The notes: generated by a model not told the origin, from the letters alone. 64,000 nucleotides of DNA from Candidatus Oscillochloris fontis (GCF_004138135.1 NZ_RYFD01000005.1:1-64000); one strand, 5' to 3'; shown: positions 9,523 to 19,150, numbered from the stretch's first letter. Numbers and translations: made by a program.

Positions 9523-10446
9523 CTACGGTAATGGTACGCGAGTCGGGACTGGCTGGATGGTCGTCGGGCGACTCTCGTTCTGGTAGAGGGCGCTTCCCAA
9601 CAGACCAACCTGCACTGCGTAGGGCGTTCCGGCGGCATCGAGGTGAAGTTCTAGGCGTGCGCGTTCAAAATACTGCACGCGGTAGGTCTTTCCATTGGGG
9701 AGCAGTTCGTCAAACTCCTCACTAATCGGCAAGCCAAAGATCTTGACCCCGCCGTTGGCCTCCCAGAAGGTGAGGAAGGCTCCGCCAAGCGAGTGGCTGG
9801 TCTCAGCAAAGAAGCGCAGATCGGGACGGCTAACAAAGAACTGCTGGTTGGCAAATGTACGTCCAGATGTATATTCCGCGCCCAAGCGCCCCAACTGGAT
9901 CTCGTAGGGGCTACCGGCATACTCCGGCCAGCGCTCCAAGCGAGCACGCTCAAACCACTGGATCTCGCGTCCATTCACCACGATCACCTCACTGATCGGG
10001 TTGCCCAGGACATCAATCCCGCCATTGGCACTGTAGAACGCGGCAAAGTCGGCAGGCATGGGCGGGCCACCCGTTGGCCCACTCACCACCGGGACGCTGG
10101 TCTGCACCCCCTCGCCCATACTCAGCGGGTTATCACCGAGTACCAGCGGCTCACTCACCACCGTTGGCGGGCTACCCAACAACGGCCCCTGATTGGGCGT
10201 ACTGGCCTGCTGCGGGCGGGCGAAGAAGGTAGACCAGATCATTAGCAGCAGCAGAAAGATCGCCAGGAAGCCCAGAATACCAATGATCCACTTCAGGATC
10301 GAGCCACTCATGGTGATGCGTGGGCGATTCTTTGGCCCCGCTGGCCCACTCGTACTTGGCCCCGAACCTGCACTGGCATCATCGGGGCGTGCTAATGGAT
10401 TGCGGTTCTCCGCCACATAACTACTACGCGGTTTGGGCCACTTCAT
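9523..10446 (-). CDS. Single-pass membrane protein with two GG-LG-P-SE-type repeat domains
   Basis: 307 residues. A Pro/Ser-rich cytoplasmic start (about 45 residues) is followed by one membrane segment (ILKWIIGILGFLAIFLLLLMIW), a low-complexity linker and two repeats of the type FxxYANGGIDVLGNPISE ... IQWFERARLERWPE. Such paired modules recur in extracytoplasmic proteins of Chloroflexota, often beside peptidoglycan-active domains; no catalytic domain is present here. The start codon overlaps the stop of the upstream HIT gene (ATGA), so translation is coupled. Function unknown; an envelope-binding role is inferred. Confidence 0.75.
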   Translation of the reverse strand: MKWPKPRSSYVAENRNPLARPDDASAGSGPSTSGPAGPKNRPRITMSGSILKWIIGILGFLAIFLLLLMIWSTFFARPQQASTPNQGPLLGSPPTVVSEPLVLGDNPLSMGEGVQTSVPVVSGPTGGPPMPADFAAFYSANGGIDVLGNPISEVIVVNGREIQWFERARLERWPEYAGSPYEIQLGRLGAEYTSGRTFANQQFFVSRPDLRFFAETSHSLGGAFLTFWEANGGVKIFGLPISEEFDELLPNGKTYRVQYFERARLELHLDAAGTPYAVQVGLLGSALYQNESRPTTIQPVPTRVPLP

Positions 10447-10868
10447 CCGGCACCTCCCTCACCCAGTTGCATACTAATCACCGCTGCCACCTCGCGCAGT
10501 TCATCCGGCGTGCTACTCCCTGGTCGCCAGTGGCGCACGGCGTTATCGCCTTCCCAGCGTGGGATGAGATGCACATGGTAGTGGTGTACGACCTGCCCCG
10601 CCGCCGATCCGTTGTTCTGCAACACATTCAATCCGTCTGGGTTAAGCGCGGCCATAATGGCCTGCGCCACCCGCTGAACCGTCTGGGCAAGTGCCGTCAC
10701 CAGTTCGGGTGGCAGATCGAGCAGCGTCGGCACCTCCTGCTTACAGATCACCAGTGTATGGCCACGAGTAGCCGGATTGACATCGAGGAAGGCCAGGGTC
10801 AGGTCATCCTCGTACACCTTAGCCGCCGGTATCTCTCCATTGACGATGCGCGTGAAGATCGAGGCCAT
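10443..10868 (-). CDS. HIT family nucleotide hydrolase/transferase
   Basis: 141 residues. The N-terminus, SIFTRIVNGEIPAAKVYEDDLTLAFLDVNPATRGHTLVICK, is typical of HinT-like proteins, and the histidine triad is HYHVHLI around residues 108-114. HinT-type enzymes cleave purine nucleoside phosphoramidates. Strong AGGAGGAG before the ATG at 10868. First gene of a coupled pair with the membrane protein downstream. Confidence 0.93.
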   Translation of the reverse strand: MASIFTRIVNGEIPAAKVYEDDLTLAFLDVNPATRGHTLVICKQEVPTLLDLPPELVTALAQTVQRVAQAIMAALNPDGLNVLQNNGSAAGQVVHHYHVHLIPRWEGDNAVRHWRPGSSTPDELREVAAVISMQLGEGGAG

Positions 10869-10904
10869 AGCTCCTCCTGAGCAAGTCGAAGAAATCCTGT
10901 TTCC

Positions 10905-11909
10905 CTAAAGAACCGCGCTACCTTCTACGGTTTGCTGTTCACCCTCATCACTGCGTTCCGCATAGCGACGACTAAACCAGGTGAGCGCGATCACCCCCAG
11001 CAAGACCCCAAACCAGAGCGTGCAGAAGCGAATAATGATCGTCGCACTCGTGGCCCCACTGGCGCTCTGGCCCACTAGCGCCACCAACAGACCCACACTA
11101 CTCACCTCGGAGGCTCCTAAGCCGCCCGGCAGGAACGAGACCAGACCGAAGAGCGTGCTGGCGGCAAAAATGAAGGTGGCCTGGAGCAGCAGCAGCGGGG
11201 TGCCAGTTACGCCTAGTCCCACGAGGACATAGTAGAAGGCGAGACACTCGAAACCCCACGAGACCACACTGATCAGCGTGGAGACAATCAGGATGCGCCA
11301 GTCGAGCAGTTGCGCGGTGCTATCATAGATCTGGTGGAGTTTGGGGGCAATGCGATTGCCAAGTGGCAGTTGGGCAATGAAATCGAGGATCAGGAGCGAG
11401 AGCCGCCGGTTCTGGATGATCAGAATGCCCATGAAGGTGGCGAGGAGTAAGGCAATGAAGAGCATACGTGCCGGTGGGTAGAGCGTCAACCCCAGTGCCA
11501 TAAGGAGCAGCATGGCCAAGCCATCGGTCAGCCGTTCGGCCAGCACAATCGGGGCCGAGACACTCACGGGGGTGCGGTTGATGCGGCGTAGCAGGTAGGA
11601 CTTAAAGACCTCGCCGAGTTTCCCCGGCGTCACCGCCATGACCATGCCAGCGGTGAAGATCAGGCCGCTATCGAAGTAACTCACCCCCTCGCCCAAGCCC
11701 AAGCGGCGCAGGTAGTAATCCCACTTCAGGCCACGCAGGAGATAGTTGAGCAGGGTAAAGCCGAGGATGGGGGCGATCAGTGCCCACTGGAACGCACCGA
11801 GATCCTGCCCGACCTCACGCAGATCGCTGGCCAAGCCGATCACAATCACGACTGCCAAGCCAAGCATGAGCGAGGCAAGAATCTTCCCCTGAAGGGTTTT
11901 GAGTGACAT
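10905..11909 (-). CDS. Flippase-like integral membrane protein (LPG synthase TM / UPF0104 family)
   Basis: 334 residues from the ATG at 11909. A GTG at 11921 is also possible, and both have an AGGTG at a usable distance. About eight hydrophobic segments. Conserved landmarks of the family are RGLKWDYYLRRLG, TPGKLGEVFKSYLLRR, ERLTDGLAML and FLPGGLGASEVSSVGLLVALG-like segments. The catalytic cytosolic domain of MprF is absent, so it is the transmembrane half only. Members are implicated in lipid or glycolipid translocation; substrate unknown. Confidence 0.85.
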   Translation of the reverse strand: MSLKTLQGKILASLMLGLAVVIVIGLASDLREVGQDLGAFQWALIAPILGFTLLNYLLRGLKWDYYLRRLGLGEGVSYFDSGLIFTAGMVMAVTPGKLGEVFKSYLLRRINRTPVSVSAPIVLAERLTDGLAMLLLMALGLTLYPPARMLFIALLLATFMGILIIQNRRLSLLILDFIAQLPLGNRIAPKLHQIYDSTAQLLDWRILIVSTLISVVSWGFECLAFYYVLVGLGVTGTPLLLLQATFIFAASTLFGLVSFLPGGLGASEVSSVGLLVALVGQSASGATSATIIIRFCTLWFGVLLGVIALTWFSRRYAERSDEGEQQTVEGSAVL

Positions 11910-12052
11910 GGTGCGTGGCACCTGTTACACCTAGGATTCAGGAGATGAATCCTAGCATGTTCGCAAACAAGCGATAGAGAATCCTACACACCTACGTGGA
12001 TGACTGGGTGTGTACTGTTGCGATTATACCCCCCGCTGTATGGCACGTCAAA

Positions 12053-12126
12053 GTAGGGGCGAAGCATCGCCCACCAGATGGCCGGGTAAACCCTACCCAT
12101 GTTGGCGGGCGATGCTTCGCCCCTAC
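12053..12126. repeat. Inverted repeat, family C (copy 2)
   Basis: Arms GTAGGGGCGAAGCATCGCCC and the complement at about 12107-12126. It ends on the DUF951 gene and supplies its TAG stop. Nothing else is recognised between 11922 and 12122. Confidence 0.85.
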
Positions 12127-12323
12127 GAGGCTCCACGCTCCACAAACTGGCGGATGCGGCGTTCAAACTCAGCCCGCGAGAGAAAGACTTTACGCTCGCA
12201 AGTGAGGCAACGGATACCGATCTCCGCCCCCACTCGTACCACCCGCCAGGTATCCCCGCCGCATGGATGACTCTTGCGCATCTGAACCACATCGCCCAGG
12301 TAGATCGGGATCGGTGCTGGCAT
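12123..12323 (-). CDS. DUF951 family protein
   Basis: 66 residues. The family pattern is plain: [19 protein letters not shown], then [28 protein letters not shown]. The Cys residues of HPCG and CLTC could bind zinc. The start overlaps the mazG stop by one base (TGATG), so it is translationally coupled. Function of the family is not established. The TAG stop is contributed by the adjacent repeat. Confidence 0.85.
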   Translation of the reverse strand: MPAPIPIYLGDVVQMRKSHPCGGDTWRVVRVGAEIGIRCLTCERKVFLSRAEFERRIRQFVERGAS

Positions 12324-13525
12324 CAGACGCGCTCCTGCATCTTGGCCTGGTTCCAGCAGGCGATCATCTCCTCCAAGCTCATGTCGCTCAGGGTGCGCCT
12401 TTGGGTCGCCGCATGGGACTCGATAAAGCTAAAGCGCCGCCGGAATTTCTGGTTGGTGTTGCGCAGCGCAGCCTCAGCATCTACCTCCAAGTAGGTTGCG
12501 AGGCGGGCGGTGATAAAGAGCAGATCGCCGATCTCCTCCGCCACATGCGCGGTATGCCCACTCTGCATCGCTGCCTTCAGTTCGTCCAGTTCTTCTTGCA
12601 ACTTAGCCCAGGCACTCGCCACATCAAACCAGGCAAACCCGGTACGCGCCGCTTTTTTGCCCAACTTCTGCGCCGTTGCCAACGCGGGCATACTCTTGGG
12701 CACTCCATCCAAGGCACTGGAACGCTCGCGGCCCTTAGCGGCTAACTCAGCCGCCTTGATCTGCTCCCAGCGCTGATGGATCAGCCCCTCATGTGCCGCC
12801 GCCTGCGTGCCAAAGACGTGCGGGTGGCGCCCGATGATCTTGCGCGTCACCTGCGCCACCACCTCAGGCAGACTGAAGGTGCCATGCTGGCGCGCCATCT
12901 CGCTATGCACCAGAATGTTGAGCAGCAGATCGCCCAACTCCTCACTCAACCCTGCCATATCTCCGGCATCGAGCGCCTCCAACACCTCGTGGGCCTCTTC
13001 GAGCAGCGCCCCGCGCAACGATTGGTGGCTCTGACGAACATCCCACGGGCAGCCGCCCGGCCCCAAGAGCCGCGCCACCACCCAGGTTAGCCCCTCAATG
13101 TCACGCTCGTTCTGCTGGATCGGCACACTTGGCAGGTAGAGCAGATCAGCTCCGTCCACGAGGCTCGCGAGCGTCACCCGACTCTGAAGCGCTACCCGAC
13201 CGGATGGATCGTGGCTGAGCAGGGTGAGCGGGTGATCAGCGGGGTAACGCCACGCCAACAGACTATGCAGCGCAGGCAGCAGGTTCGCCTCCAGCCCCCA
13301 GAGGATTGCCGGGGTCGTGACGTGAAGTGGGAAGGGGCTGGGCGGCGCGAGGTAGCGATCATGACCATTGGTTTCGGCCCACGAACGTACCGACGCATCT
13401 GGCCCCCCCTGATCGGGGAGGTGGGTGGTTTGGGCGAGCAGCGTCGGCACATGGTGGAGTTGAATGCTGCTCGTCGGCGCGAGATCAAGCGCCGCCATAC
13501 AGGCATTCAGCAGAGAAGCGTGCAT
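12323..13525 (-). CDS. mazG: MazG nucleoside triphosphate pyrophosphohydrolase with truncated methylase lobe
   Basis: 400 residues. Residues about 140-400 are two tandem MazG domains ([29 protein letters not shown], then [13 protein letters not shown]; second copy [20 protein letters not shown], then [17 protein letters not shown]). The EExxE and ExxD metal-binding residues are visible. MazG hydrolyses house-cleaning NTPs. Residues 1-115 match only the C-terminal lobe of a tetrapyrrole (SAM) methylase as in YabN-type fusions ([12 protein letters not shown] ... LLYLPSVP). The methylase N-terminal half is missing and a family A repeat starts directly upstream of the ATG. GGAG lies 8 bp before the start, so the shortened gene may still be expressed. 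Confidence 0.88.
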   Translation of the reverse strand: MHASLLNACMAALDLAPTSSIQLHHVPTLLAQTTHLPDQGGPDASVRSWAETNGHDRYLAPPSPFPLHVTTPAILWGLEANLLPALHSLLAWRYPADHPLTLLSHDPSGRVALQSRVTLASLVDGADLLYLPSVPIQQNERDIEGLTWVVARLLGPGGCPWDVRQSHQSLRGALLEEAHEVLEALDAGDMAGLSEELGDLLLNILVHSEMARQHGTFSLPEVVAQVTRKIIGRHPHVFGTQAAAHEGLIHQRWEQIKAAELAAKGRERSSALDGVPKSMPALATAQKLGKKAARTGFAWFDVASAWAKLQEELDELKAAMQSGHTAHVAEEIGDLLFITARLATYLEVDAEAALRNTNQKFRRRFSFIESHAATQRRTLSDMSLEEMIACWNQAKMQERV

Positions 13526-13535
13526 GGAAGAAGCT

Positions 13536-13645
13536 CCGCTGGGGTTTTGGGGGCGGCTTTCCGCCCCCGAAAATCTTTATTTTGTTGTGTATTGGCGGCG
13601 AAGCCGCCAATACACAACAAAAACTGGGGTTTGGGGGGGCAGCGC
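13536..13645. repeat. Palindromic repeat, family A (copy 2)
   Basis: GGGGGCGGCTTTCCGCCCCC hairpin, then a long palindrome centred near 13605 (TTGGCGGCGAAGCCGCCAA flanked by complementary TGTTGTGTA/TACACAACA) and the TTGGGGTTTGGGG tail. Begins immediately upstream of mazG. Confidence 0.85.
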
Positions 13646-13651
13646 AACCAT

Positions 13652-13711
13652 ACGGCCCACCGGGCCGTCTCTACGGTGGGGAACCCCAGACGGCCCACCG
13701 GGCCGTCTCTA
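13652..13711. repeat. Direct pair of GACGGCCCACCGGGCCGTC palindromes
   Basis: Two copies of a GGCCCACCGGGCC palindrome ending GTCTCTAC, near 13655 and 13690. The last one provides the complement of the TAG stop of the PpiC-like gene (13709-13711). Confidence 0.75.
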
Positions 13712-14653
13712 CTCTGGGAACGGCAGCGGCACACTATTCGGATCAAAGCCGTCGGCAATCTCCAGATCGCCACTCGCCTCAGCGGCGGCACGCAACTGAT
13801 CATACCAGGGGATGAAGGTCTCGGCATAGAATTGCTGCGCACCCATACTCTGTTGGAGTTGGTTGAAGTTCTCAAAGGCGCGCTTATCCTCAAGGTTGGG
13901 GCCAGCTTGGCGCTCCAAGACCTCAAAGACATACCACGACTCACCAACCTGGATCTTGGTGGGGGTGTTCAGTTCCAGTGTGAACCCCGCCCCATCCAGC
14001 TCAGGTGGCAGATTACCAAGCGGCTCCCAGCCCATATCGCCACCCTTAGGCGCAGTCTCCAGATCCTTCGAGCGATCTTTGGCTAGAGTGGCAAAATCAG
14101 CCCCGGCTTGCAGATCGGCAAGGATCTGATTCGCATCGGCTTCACTCGTCAGCATCATGATCCGGGCGTGGAACATATCAGCGCGGGTGTTGCGTGCCAG
14201 TACCTCCAGCGTCAACTGTTGTTGGGCCTGCATGAGCCGATCTGCCGATGGATTGGCAAAGGGATTTTGGGGATCGAAGGGGCTGGTCATACTGAAGAAA
14301 CTCGCATCCACCTGCGCGGGATCAATCCCAATCCCATGGCCACGGGCATACTGCATGAGCAACAACTCCTGCACCATCGAATCAAAGATCCCCGCCCGCG
14401 CATTCTGCTCATTCGCCAACGCCTCGATCTGCTCACGAGTCTGGCCAGTCAACATCATGTTCGCAATCGCCGGACCAATGTCGGTCTCCATGCGTTGGGC
14501 GAAGTCGTTGAGGGTATAGGTATCTGGTCCAACCCGCAGGATCTGGGGATTGGTGGCACTCACCTGAAGAGTGGCACCGTTGGTTGTACTCTGACACGCC
14601 CCCAACGCCAGTAGCAGAATCAGGGCTAACAGCCCGCCAACATAGTGCTTCAC
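13709..14653 (-). CDS. PpiC/SurA-type peptidyl-prolyl isomerase lipoprotein
   Basis: 314 residues from the GTG at 14653, which has GGAGG 5 bp upstream, just after the lepA stop. Signal peptide with lipobox LLLALGAC, so an exported lipoprotein. A SurA-N-like helical part (residues about 35-165) is followed by a parvulin domain (about 185-275, KDRSKDLETAPKGGDMGWEPLGNLP and IQVGESWYVFEVLERQ). A likely folding factor for exported proteins (PrsA-like). It directly follows lepA on the same strand. Confidence 0.88.
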   Translation of the reverse strand: MKHYVGGLLALILLLALGACQSTTNGATLQVSATNPQILRVGPDTYTLNDFAQRMETDIGPAIANMMLTGQTREQIEALANEQNARAGIFDSMVQELLLMQYARGHGIGIDPAQVDASFFSMTSPFDPQNPFANPSADRLMQAQQQLTLEVLARNTRADMFHARIMMLTSEADANQILADLQAGADFATLAKDRSKDLETAPKGGDMGWEPLGNLPPELDGAGFTLELNTPTKIQVGESWYVFEVLERQAGPNLEDKRAFENFNQLQQSMGAQQFYAETFIPWYDQLRAAAEASGDLEIADGFDPNSVPLPFPE

Positions 14654-14666
14654 ACACACCTCCACA

Positions 14667-16487
14667 CTAATCATCATCGTAGCTCGTCTCGTTGAGCGAG
14701 AGGATCGCCATGAACGCCTCTTGGGGGATCTCGACATTCCCAACCATCTTCATGCGCTTCTTGCCCTCTTTCTGCTTTTCGAGCAGTTTGCGCTTACGGC
14801 TGATGTCGCCCCCATAACACTTGGCCAAGACATCCTTGCGCATCGCTCGCACCGTCTCACGGGCGACGATCTTCGCGCCAATCGCGGCCTGGATGGGCAC
14901 TTCAAACATCTGGCGCGGGATGAGCTTGCGTAGTCGCTCGACCAAGGTGCGCCCCTGGTTGTAGGCGAAGTCGCGGTGAACGATCAGCGAGAGGGCGTCT
15001 ACCGGCTGCTGGTTGACAAGGATGTCGAGTTTGACCAGATCGGCCTCCTGGTAGCCCGCCAGATGGTAGTCGAGCGAGGCGTACCCCTGAGTCCGGCTCT
15101 TCAGTTGGTCATAGAAGTCAATCACGATCTCGGCCAGTGGCATCTTATACTTCAACTGCACACGGGTCGGATCGAGGTAATCCATCGCATCAAAACTACC
15201 GCGCTTGGTCGTCACCAGATCCATAATTGTGCCGATATAGCGTGTTGGCGAGATAATATTGATCTGCACAATCGGCTCTTCGATGCTACCCAACTTACTC
15301 AAGTCGGGCATATCGGAAGGATTATCCACCGCAAGAATCTCACCATCGGTGAGCAGCACTTGGTACTCCACACTCGGCGCGGTAATGAGCAGATCGAGGT
15401 TATATTCACGCTCCAGGCGTTCGCGCACAATCTCCATGTGCAACAAGCCCAAGAAGCCACAGCGGAAGCCGAAGCCGAGCGCGTTACTACTCTCCGGCTG
15501 GAAGGAGAGCGCCGCGTCATTCATCTTGAGTTTCTCAAGCGCCTCGCGCAGCTCCGGGTAGGCATTACTATCCACCGGATAGAGTCCAGCGAAGACCATC
15601 GGCTTCGCCGGGCGATAGCCGGGTAGCGGCGACTCAGCCGGATTATCGGCGAGGGTGATCGTATCCCCCACCTGACACTCCTCAACCGTCTTAAGGCCGG
15701 TGGCGATATAGCCCACCTCCCCGGCGACCAGTTCGTTGAGCGGGGTCATACCGGGGCGGAAGATACCCAACTCAAGCGTGCTCGCACTCGCGCCGGTGCC
15801 AATAAAGCGCACGACCGAGCCGGTAGGGAAGGCTCCATCCACCACACGCACATAGGCGATCACACCCTTATAGGCGTCATAGTGCGAGTCGAAGATCAGG
15901 GCGCGGGCGGGCTGGTTGCGCTGGCCACGCGGCGGCGGGATGCGCTGCACAATCGCCTCCAGGATCTCCGCAATCCCGATGCCCTCCTTCGCCGAGGCCA
16001 TGATCACCTCTTCGGCGGGAATCCCGATCACCGACTCGACCTCACCGGCCACCTCTTCGGGATGCGCACCGGGTAGATCAATCTTGTTGACCACCGGAAT
16101 AATCGTCAGGTCATGTTCAACTGCGAGGTAGACATTCGCCAAGGTTTGGGCCTCAATGCCCTGAGCGGCATCAATCACCAGCAGCGCACCCTCGCAGGCG
16201 GCCAGCGCCCGCGATACCTCATAGCCAAAATCAACATGGCCGGGAGTATCAATCAGGTTCAGTTGGTAGCGCTGGCCATCCTGGGCCACATACTCCATAC
16301 GCACCGCCTTAGCCTTGATCGTGATCCCCTTCTCGCGCTCCAAATCCATACCGTCGAGCAACTGCTCACGGCTTTGGCGGGCACTAATCGTTTTGGTTAC
16401 TTCGAGCAGCCGATCCGAAAGCGTCGTTTTGCCATGATCGACATGGGCGATGATCGAAAAGGTGCGAATATGGTTCTGATCCGACAT
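14667..16487 (-). CDS. lepA: Elongation factor 4 (LepA) GTPase
   Basis: 606 residues, full length. G1 [11 protein letters not shown]2/G3 [13 protein letters not shown]4 NKIDL, G5 SAKEGIG; then domains II and III, and the LepA-specific C-terminal domain ([16 protein letters not shown]). Binds ribosomes and affects translocation and initiation under stress. The ATG at 16487 is preceded by AGGTAA. Likely co-transcribed with the PpiC-like gene 14 bp downstream. Confidence 0.97.
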   Translation of the reverse strand: MSDQNHIRTFSIIAHVDHGKTTLSDRLLEVTKTISARQSREQLLDGMDLEREKGITIKAKAVRMEYVAQDGQRYQLNLIDTPGHVDFGYEVSRALAACEGALLVIDAAQGIEAQTLANVYLAVEHDLTIIPVVNKIDLPGAHPEEVAGEVESVIGIPAEEVIMASAKEGIGIAEILEAIVQRIPPPRGQRNQPARALIFDSHYDAYKGVIAYVRVVDGAFPTGSVVRFIGTGASASTLELGIFRPGMTPLNELVAGEVGYIATGLKTVEECQVGDTITLADNPAESPLPGYRPAKPMVFAGLYPVDSNAYPELREALEKLKMNDAALSFQPESSNALGFGFRCGFLGLLHMEIVRERLEREYNLDLLITAPSVEYQVLLTDGEILAVDNPSDMPDLSKLGSIEEPIVQINIISPTRYIGTIMDLVTTKRGSFDAMDYLDPTRVQLKYKMPLAEIVIDFYDQLKSRTQGYASLDYHLAGYQEADLVKLDILVNQQPVDALSLIVHRDFAYNQGRTLVERLRKLIPRQMFEVPIQAAIGAKIVARETVRAMRKDVLAKCYGGDISRKRKLLEKQKEGKKRMKMVGNVEIPQEAFMAILSLNETSYDDD

Positions 16488-16618
16488 GGTTACCTAAATA
16501 GAACCGAGGGGCCACCTCGGCGTGAAGCGTCTAATACGCTGCAAGTATACCAGCCTCATGCGGTTGTGTGCAAAAGGCCGTCTGCGGGTAACTGTTCACA
16601 CTTCTCCTAGCTTCCAGT

Positions 16619-16688
16619 TTTTGACGCAAAGACGCAGAGGCGCAAAGCCTGCAACAAAACCTTTGCGTCCTTGCGCCTTTGCGTCAAT
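16619..16688. repeat. Inverted repeat, family E (copy 1)
   Basis: TTGACGCAAAGACGCAGAGG on one side and CGCCTTTGCGTCAA on the other, with a repeat-rich centre of GCAAAG units. Similar elements at 27276-27361 and 63232-63311. Sits between lepA and the tRNA promoter; nothing else is visible in 16488-16738. Confidence 0.75.
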
Positions 16689-16738
16689 ACGAGATTTCTT
16701 TTACCCCAAGTGTGGAATAGTTACAAGGTATTTCAAAT

Positions 16739-16767
16739 TTGACACAATGACCACCTCATGCTATACT
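16739..16767 (+). promoter_or_regulatory. Sigma-70-type promoter for the tRNA-Ala pair
   Basis: -35 TTGACA at 16739-16744, exactly 17 bp, then -10 TATACT at 16762-16767 with an upstream TG (extended -10). About 15 bp before the first tRNA. Confidence 0.8.
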
Positions 16768-16781
16768 CCGCGAGTGCGTGC

Positions 16782-16857
16782 GGGGGTGTAGCTCAGCTGG
16801 GAGAGCGCGACAATCGCACTGTCGAGGTCAGGGGTTCGAGCCCCCTCACCTCCACCA
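16782..16857 (+). tRNA. tRNA-Ala (anticodon CGC)
   Basis: Folds into a full cloverleaf: 7-bp acceptor GGGGGTG/CACCTCC with the G3:U70 wobble pair that defines alanine identity, D arm GCTC/GAGC, anticodon stem CGACA/TGTCG with loop ATCGCAC, T arm AGGGG/CCCCT with TTCGAGC. CCA is encoded. Confidence 0.95.
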
Positions 16858-16871
16858 AACGTACATTTCAT

Positions 16872-16947
16872 GGGGCCATAGCTCAGTTGGGAGAGCGCGA
16901 CACTGGCAGTGTCGAGGTCAGGGGTTCGAACCCCCTTGGCTCCACCA
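16872..16947 (+). tRNA. tRNA-Ala (anticodon GGC)
   Basis: Acceptor GGGGCCA/TGGCTCC with G3:U70, D arm as in its neighbour, anticodon stem CGACA/TGTCG with loop CTGGCAG, T arm AGGGG/CCCCT with TTCGAAC; CCA encoded. Starts 14 bp after the first tRNA and shares its body, so a tandem duplicate with a changed anticodon and acceptor stem is likely. Confidence 0.95.
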
Positions 16948-16954
16948 CAAGGAT

Positions 16955-16990
16955 AGACGCCACGCTCTATGCGTGGCGTCTGTTTGTGTT
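16955..16990 (+). terminator. Intrinsic terminator after the tRNA pair
   Basis: Perfect 11-bp stem AGACGCCACGC/GCGTGGCGTCT (16955-16965 and 16971-16981) with a 5-base loop, followed by the T-rich GTTTGTGTT. Confidence 0.8.
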
Positions 16991-17021
16991 TCGGGGTGTG
17001 ATATTTTGACTTTTGTCGCGC

Positions 17022-17050
17022 TTGACGTTTCCGAATGCCTATGGTATCCT
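17022..17050 (+). promoter_or_regulatory. Probable promoter of the branched-chain amino acid operon
   Basis: TTGACG at 17022-17027, 17-bp spacer, TATCCT at 17045-17050 with an upstream TG. Places transcription start near 17057, about 30 bp before the leader peptide. Confidence 0.6.
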
Positions 17051-17085
17051 CGCTATGTTCGTCAATTGTAAGGGTTGCACAGTTT

Positions 17086-17178
17086 ATGGGCGCAGCATTT
17101 GGTAATATTCTCCTCATTGGTGGTCTCGTACTCCTCCTTATTGGGTGGAGCGATAACCGTTTGGGGGGGGAAGCCTAG
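17086..17178 (+). CDS. Ile/Leu/Val-rich leader peptide of the ilv-leu operon
   Basis: Thirty codons, ATG at 17086 to TAG at 17178. Codons 8-19 read Ile-Leu-Leu-Ile-Gly-Gly-Leu-Val-Leu-Leu-Leu-Ile, so ten of twelve are the three end products of the downstream operon. A weak AAGGG precedes the start. A run of eight G (17163-17170) near the end of the reading frame can pair with the CCTCCC that forms the 5' arm of the terminator at 17205. This is the arrangement of classical translation-dependent attenuation: a stall at Ile/Leu/Val codons frees the G-run to block the terminator, and read-through to the stop covers it. The composition and position are seen; the mechanism is inferred. Confidence 0.75.
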   Translation: MGAAFGNILLIGGLVLLLIGWSDNRLGGEA

Positions 17179-17204
17179 CAACCCGGTACAGCACTAAGTC
17201 TGAA

Positions 17205-17233
17205 CCTCCCACGGAAACGCGGGGGGTTTTTTT
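17205..17233 (+). terminator. Attenuator terminator of the ilv-leu operon
   Basis: Stem CCTCCCACG/CGCGGGGGG with a GAAA loop (17205-17226; one A-C mismatch and one G-T pair), followed by seven T. Lies between the leader peptide and ilvD, with no gene between it and ilvD. The T-box consensus is absent. 17234-17401 holds a smaller CCGCCAC/GTGGCGG hairpin and no recognised signal. Confidence 0.75.
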
Positions 17234-17401
17234 CGTCATCATCACCCTGACCAACGCCGCACCTCAGGGATACCCACATCGCCGTGGGGATGAATCAGCA
17301 CCGCCTCTCGTAGGGATAAGACCGCCACGGTGGCGGCGCGGGCAACCAGCCGGTTGTTCCGCTTGGTCTCGCATTGCGTCATGGAGTGAGAGTACGTAGC
17401 T

Positions 17402-19087
17402 ATGCGATCAGATACGATCAAGCGCGGGTTTGAACGCGCCCCCCACCGCAGTCTCTTGCGGGCGACCGGCCAGATCCTTGATGAGGCTGATTTTGGTAAG
17501 CCGTTTATTGCGGTCTGTAACTCCTATATTGATGTGATCCCTGGGCATTCCCATTTGCAGGAGTTCGGGCGGATCGTCAAAGAGGCCATCCGCGCTGCTG
17601 GTGGTGTTCCTTTTGAGTTCAATACGATTGGTGTAGACGATGGCATCGCCATGGGCCACGAGGGGATGCGTTTCTCGTTGCCTTCCCGTGAGTTGATCGC
17701 TGATTGTGTCGAGACGGTGGTTGCGGCCCACTGCTTCGATGGCATGGTCTGTATCCCCAACTGTGATAAGATCGTGCCCGGTATGCTGATGGGCGCGGCC
17801 CGCGTCAATATCCCAACCATTTTTGTCTCCGGCGGCCCGATGGCCGCCGGTATGGATGAGGCGGGCAATAAGTCCGACCTGATCACGGTCTTTGAGGCGG
17901 TCGGGAAGCGCGCTTCGGGCAAGATCAGCGACGAGGAACTGCTCAAACTAGAGCAGATTGCCTGCCCCACCTGTGGCTCCTGCTCCGGCATGTTCACCGC
18001 CAACTCCATGAACTGCCTCTGCGAAGCGCTGGGCATCGCGCTTCCCGGCAATGGCACGATCCTGGCGATTGCCCCGGAGCGCCGCGATCTGGCCCGCCGC
18101 GCCGCTACCCAGATCATGACCCTGGTGGAGCGCAATTTGCGCTTCCGCGATATTGTCACCGCCGATGCGATTGATAATGCCATGGCGCTCGATGTGGCCA
18201 TGGGCGGTTCGACCAACACGGTGCTGCATGTGCTGGCGCTGGCTCGTGAGGCCGATCTGGACTACCCGGTGGCGCGCTTTAACGAGGTTTCGGATCGGGT
18301 TCCGCACTTGGCTAAGGTCAGCCCGGCATGGGATGGTACGCGCCAGTGGCATATTCAGGATGTGCATGCGGCGGGCGGAGTACCGGCGATCCTGGCCGAG
18401 TTGGCCACCAAGCCGGGGGCGCTGAAGTTGGATGCGCTGACGGTGATGGGCGGCACGCTGGGTGAGAGCCTGGAGGGCGCAATGGTGCTCAATCCGGAGT
18501 GCATCCGCCCGGTCACGAACCCGCACACCGAGCGCGGGGCGTTGAGTGCCCTCTTTGGGAACTTCGCTCCCGAAGGCAGCATCATCAAGGTGGGTGCGGT
18601 CGAGCAGCACGAGATGCACTTCCACGGCCCGGCGCGCTGCTTCGATAGCGAAGAGGCGGCCACCAATGCGGTCATCAATGGCCAGATCAGACCGGGCGAC
18701 GTGATCATCGTGCGCTACGAAGGCCCGCGTGGCGGCCCTGGCATGCGCGAAATGCTCGCGCTGACCAGTATGGTCAAGGGCATTCCCGAACTGGCTAGCA
18801 CCACCGCCCTGATCACCGACGGGCGCTTTTCGGGGGGCACACGCGGCCTCTGCATTGGCCACGTCAGCCCGGAGGCTGCCGAGGGCGGCCCGATTGGCCT
18901 CGTTACTGACGGTGATATGGTAACAATTGACCTGGGGGCACGCACCCTCAGTGTGGATGTGAGTGAGGATGAGATGGCGGCACGCCACGCGGCCTGGACG
19001 CCCCCAGCGGCCAAGTATCGCCGGGGTTGGTTGGCGCGCTATACCCGAATGGTGACCAATGCGAGCAAGGGCGCAGTTTTAGAATAA
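17402..19087 (+). CDS. ilvD: Dihydroxy-acid dehydratase
   Basis: 561 residues, full length for the IlvD/Edd family. Removes water from 2,3-dihydroxy-isovalerate and 2,3-dihydroxy-3-methylvalerate. The Fe-S cluster cysteines are in NCDKIVPGM and [22 protein letters not shown] and GRFSGGTRG are also typical. First structural gene after the attenuator. No gene-specific Shine-Dalgarno stronger than GGAG (about 17 bp upstream) is seen. Confidence 0.97.
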   Translation: MRSDTIKRGFERAPHRSLLRATGQILDEADFGKPFIAVCNSYIDVIPGHSHLQEFGRIVKEAIRAAGGVPFEFNTIGVDDGIAMGHEGMRFSLPSRELIADCVETVVAAHCFDGMVCIPNCDKIVPGMLMGAARVNIPTIFVSGGPMAAGMDEAGNKSDLITVFEAVGKRASGKISDEELLKLEQIACPTCGSCSGMFTANSMNCLCEALGIALPGNGTILAIAPERRDLARRAATQIMTLVERNLRFRDIVTADAIDNAMALDVAMGGSTNTVLHVLALAREADLDYPVARFNEVSDRVPHLAKVSPAWDGTRQWHIQDVHAAGGVPAILAELATKPGALKLDALTVMGGTLGESLEGAMVLNPECIRPVTNPHTERGALSALFGNFAPEGSIIKVGAVEQHEMHFHGPARCFDSEEAATNAVINGQIRPGDVIIVRYEGPRGGPGMREMLALTSMVKGIPELASTTALITDGRFSGGTRGLCIGHVSPEAAEGGPIGLVTDGDMVTIDLGARTLSVDVSEDEMAARHAAWTPPAAKYRRGWLARYTRMVTNASKGAVLE

Positions 19088-19150
19088 AGACATCTGGTGC
19101 GCGCGGCGTAGCCGCACGCACCACTACTGCAAGCATCAGGAGTAGAGACT

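Noticed and set aside
17060-17240. T-box riboswitch upstream of ilvD
   Set aside because: No T-box consensus (AGGGTGGNACCGCG) or specifier stem; a leader peptide explains the region better.
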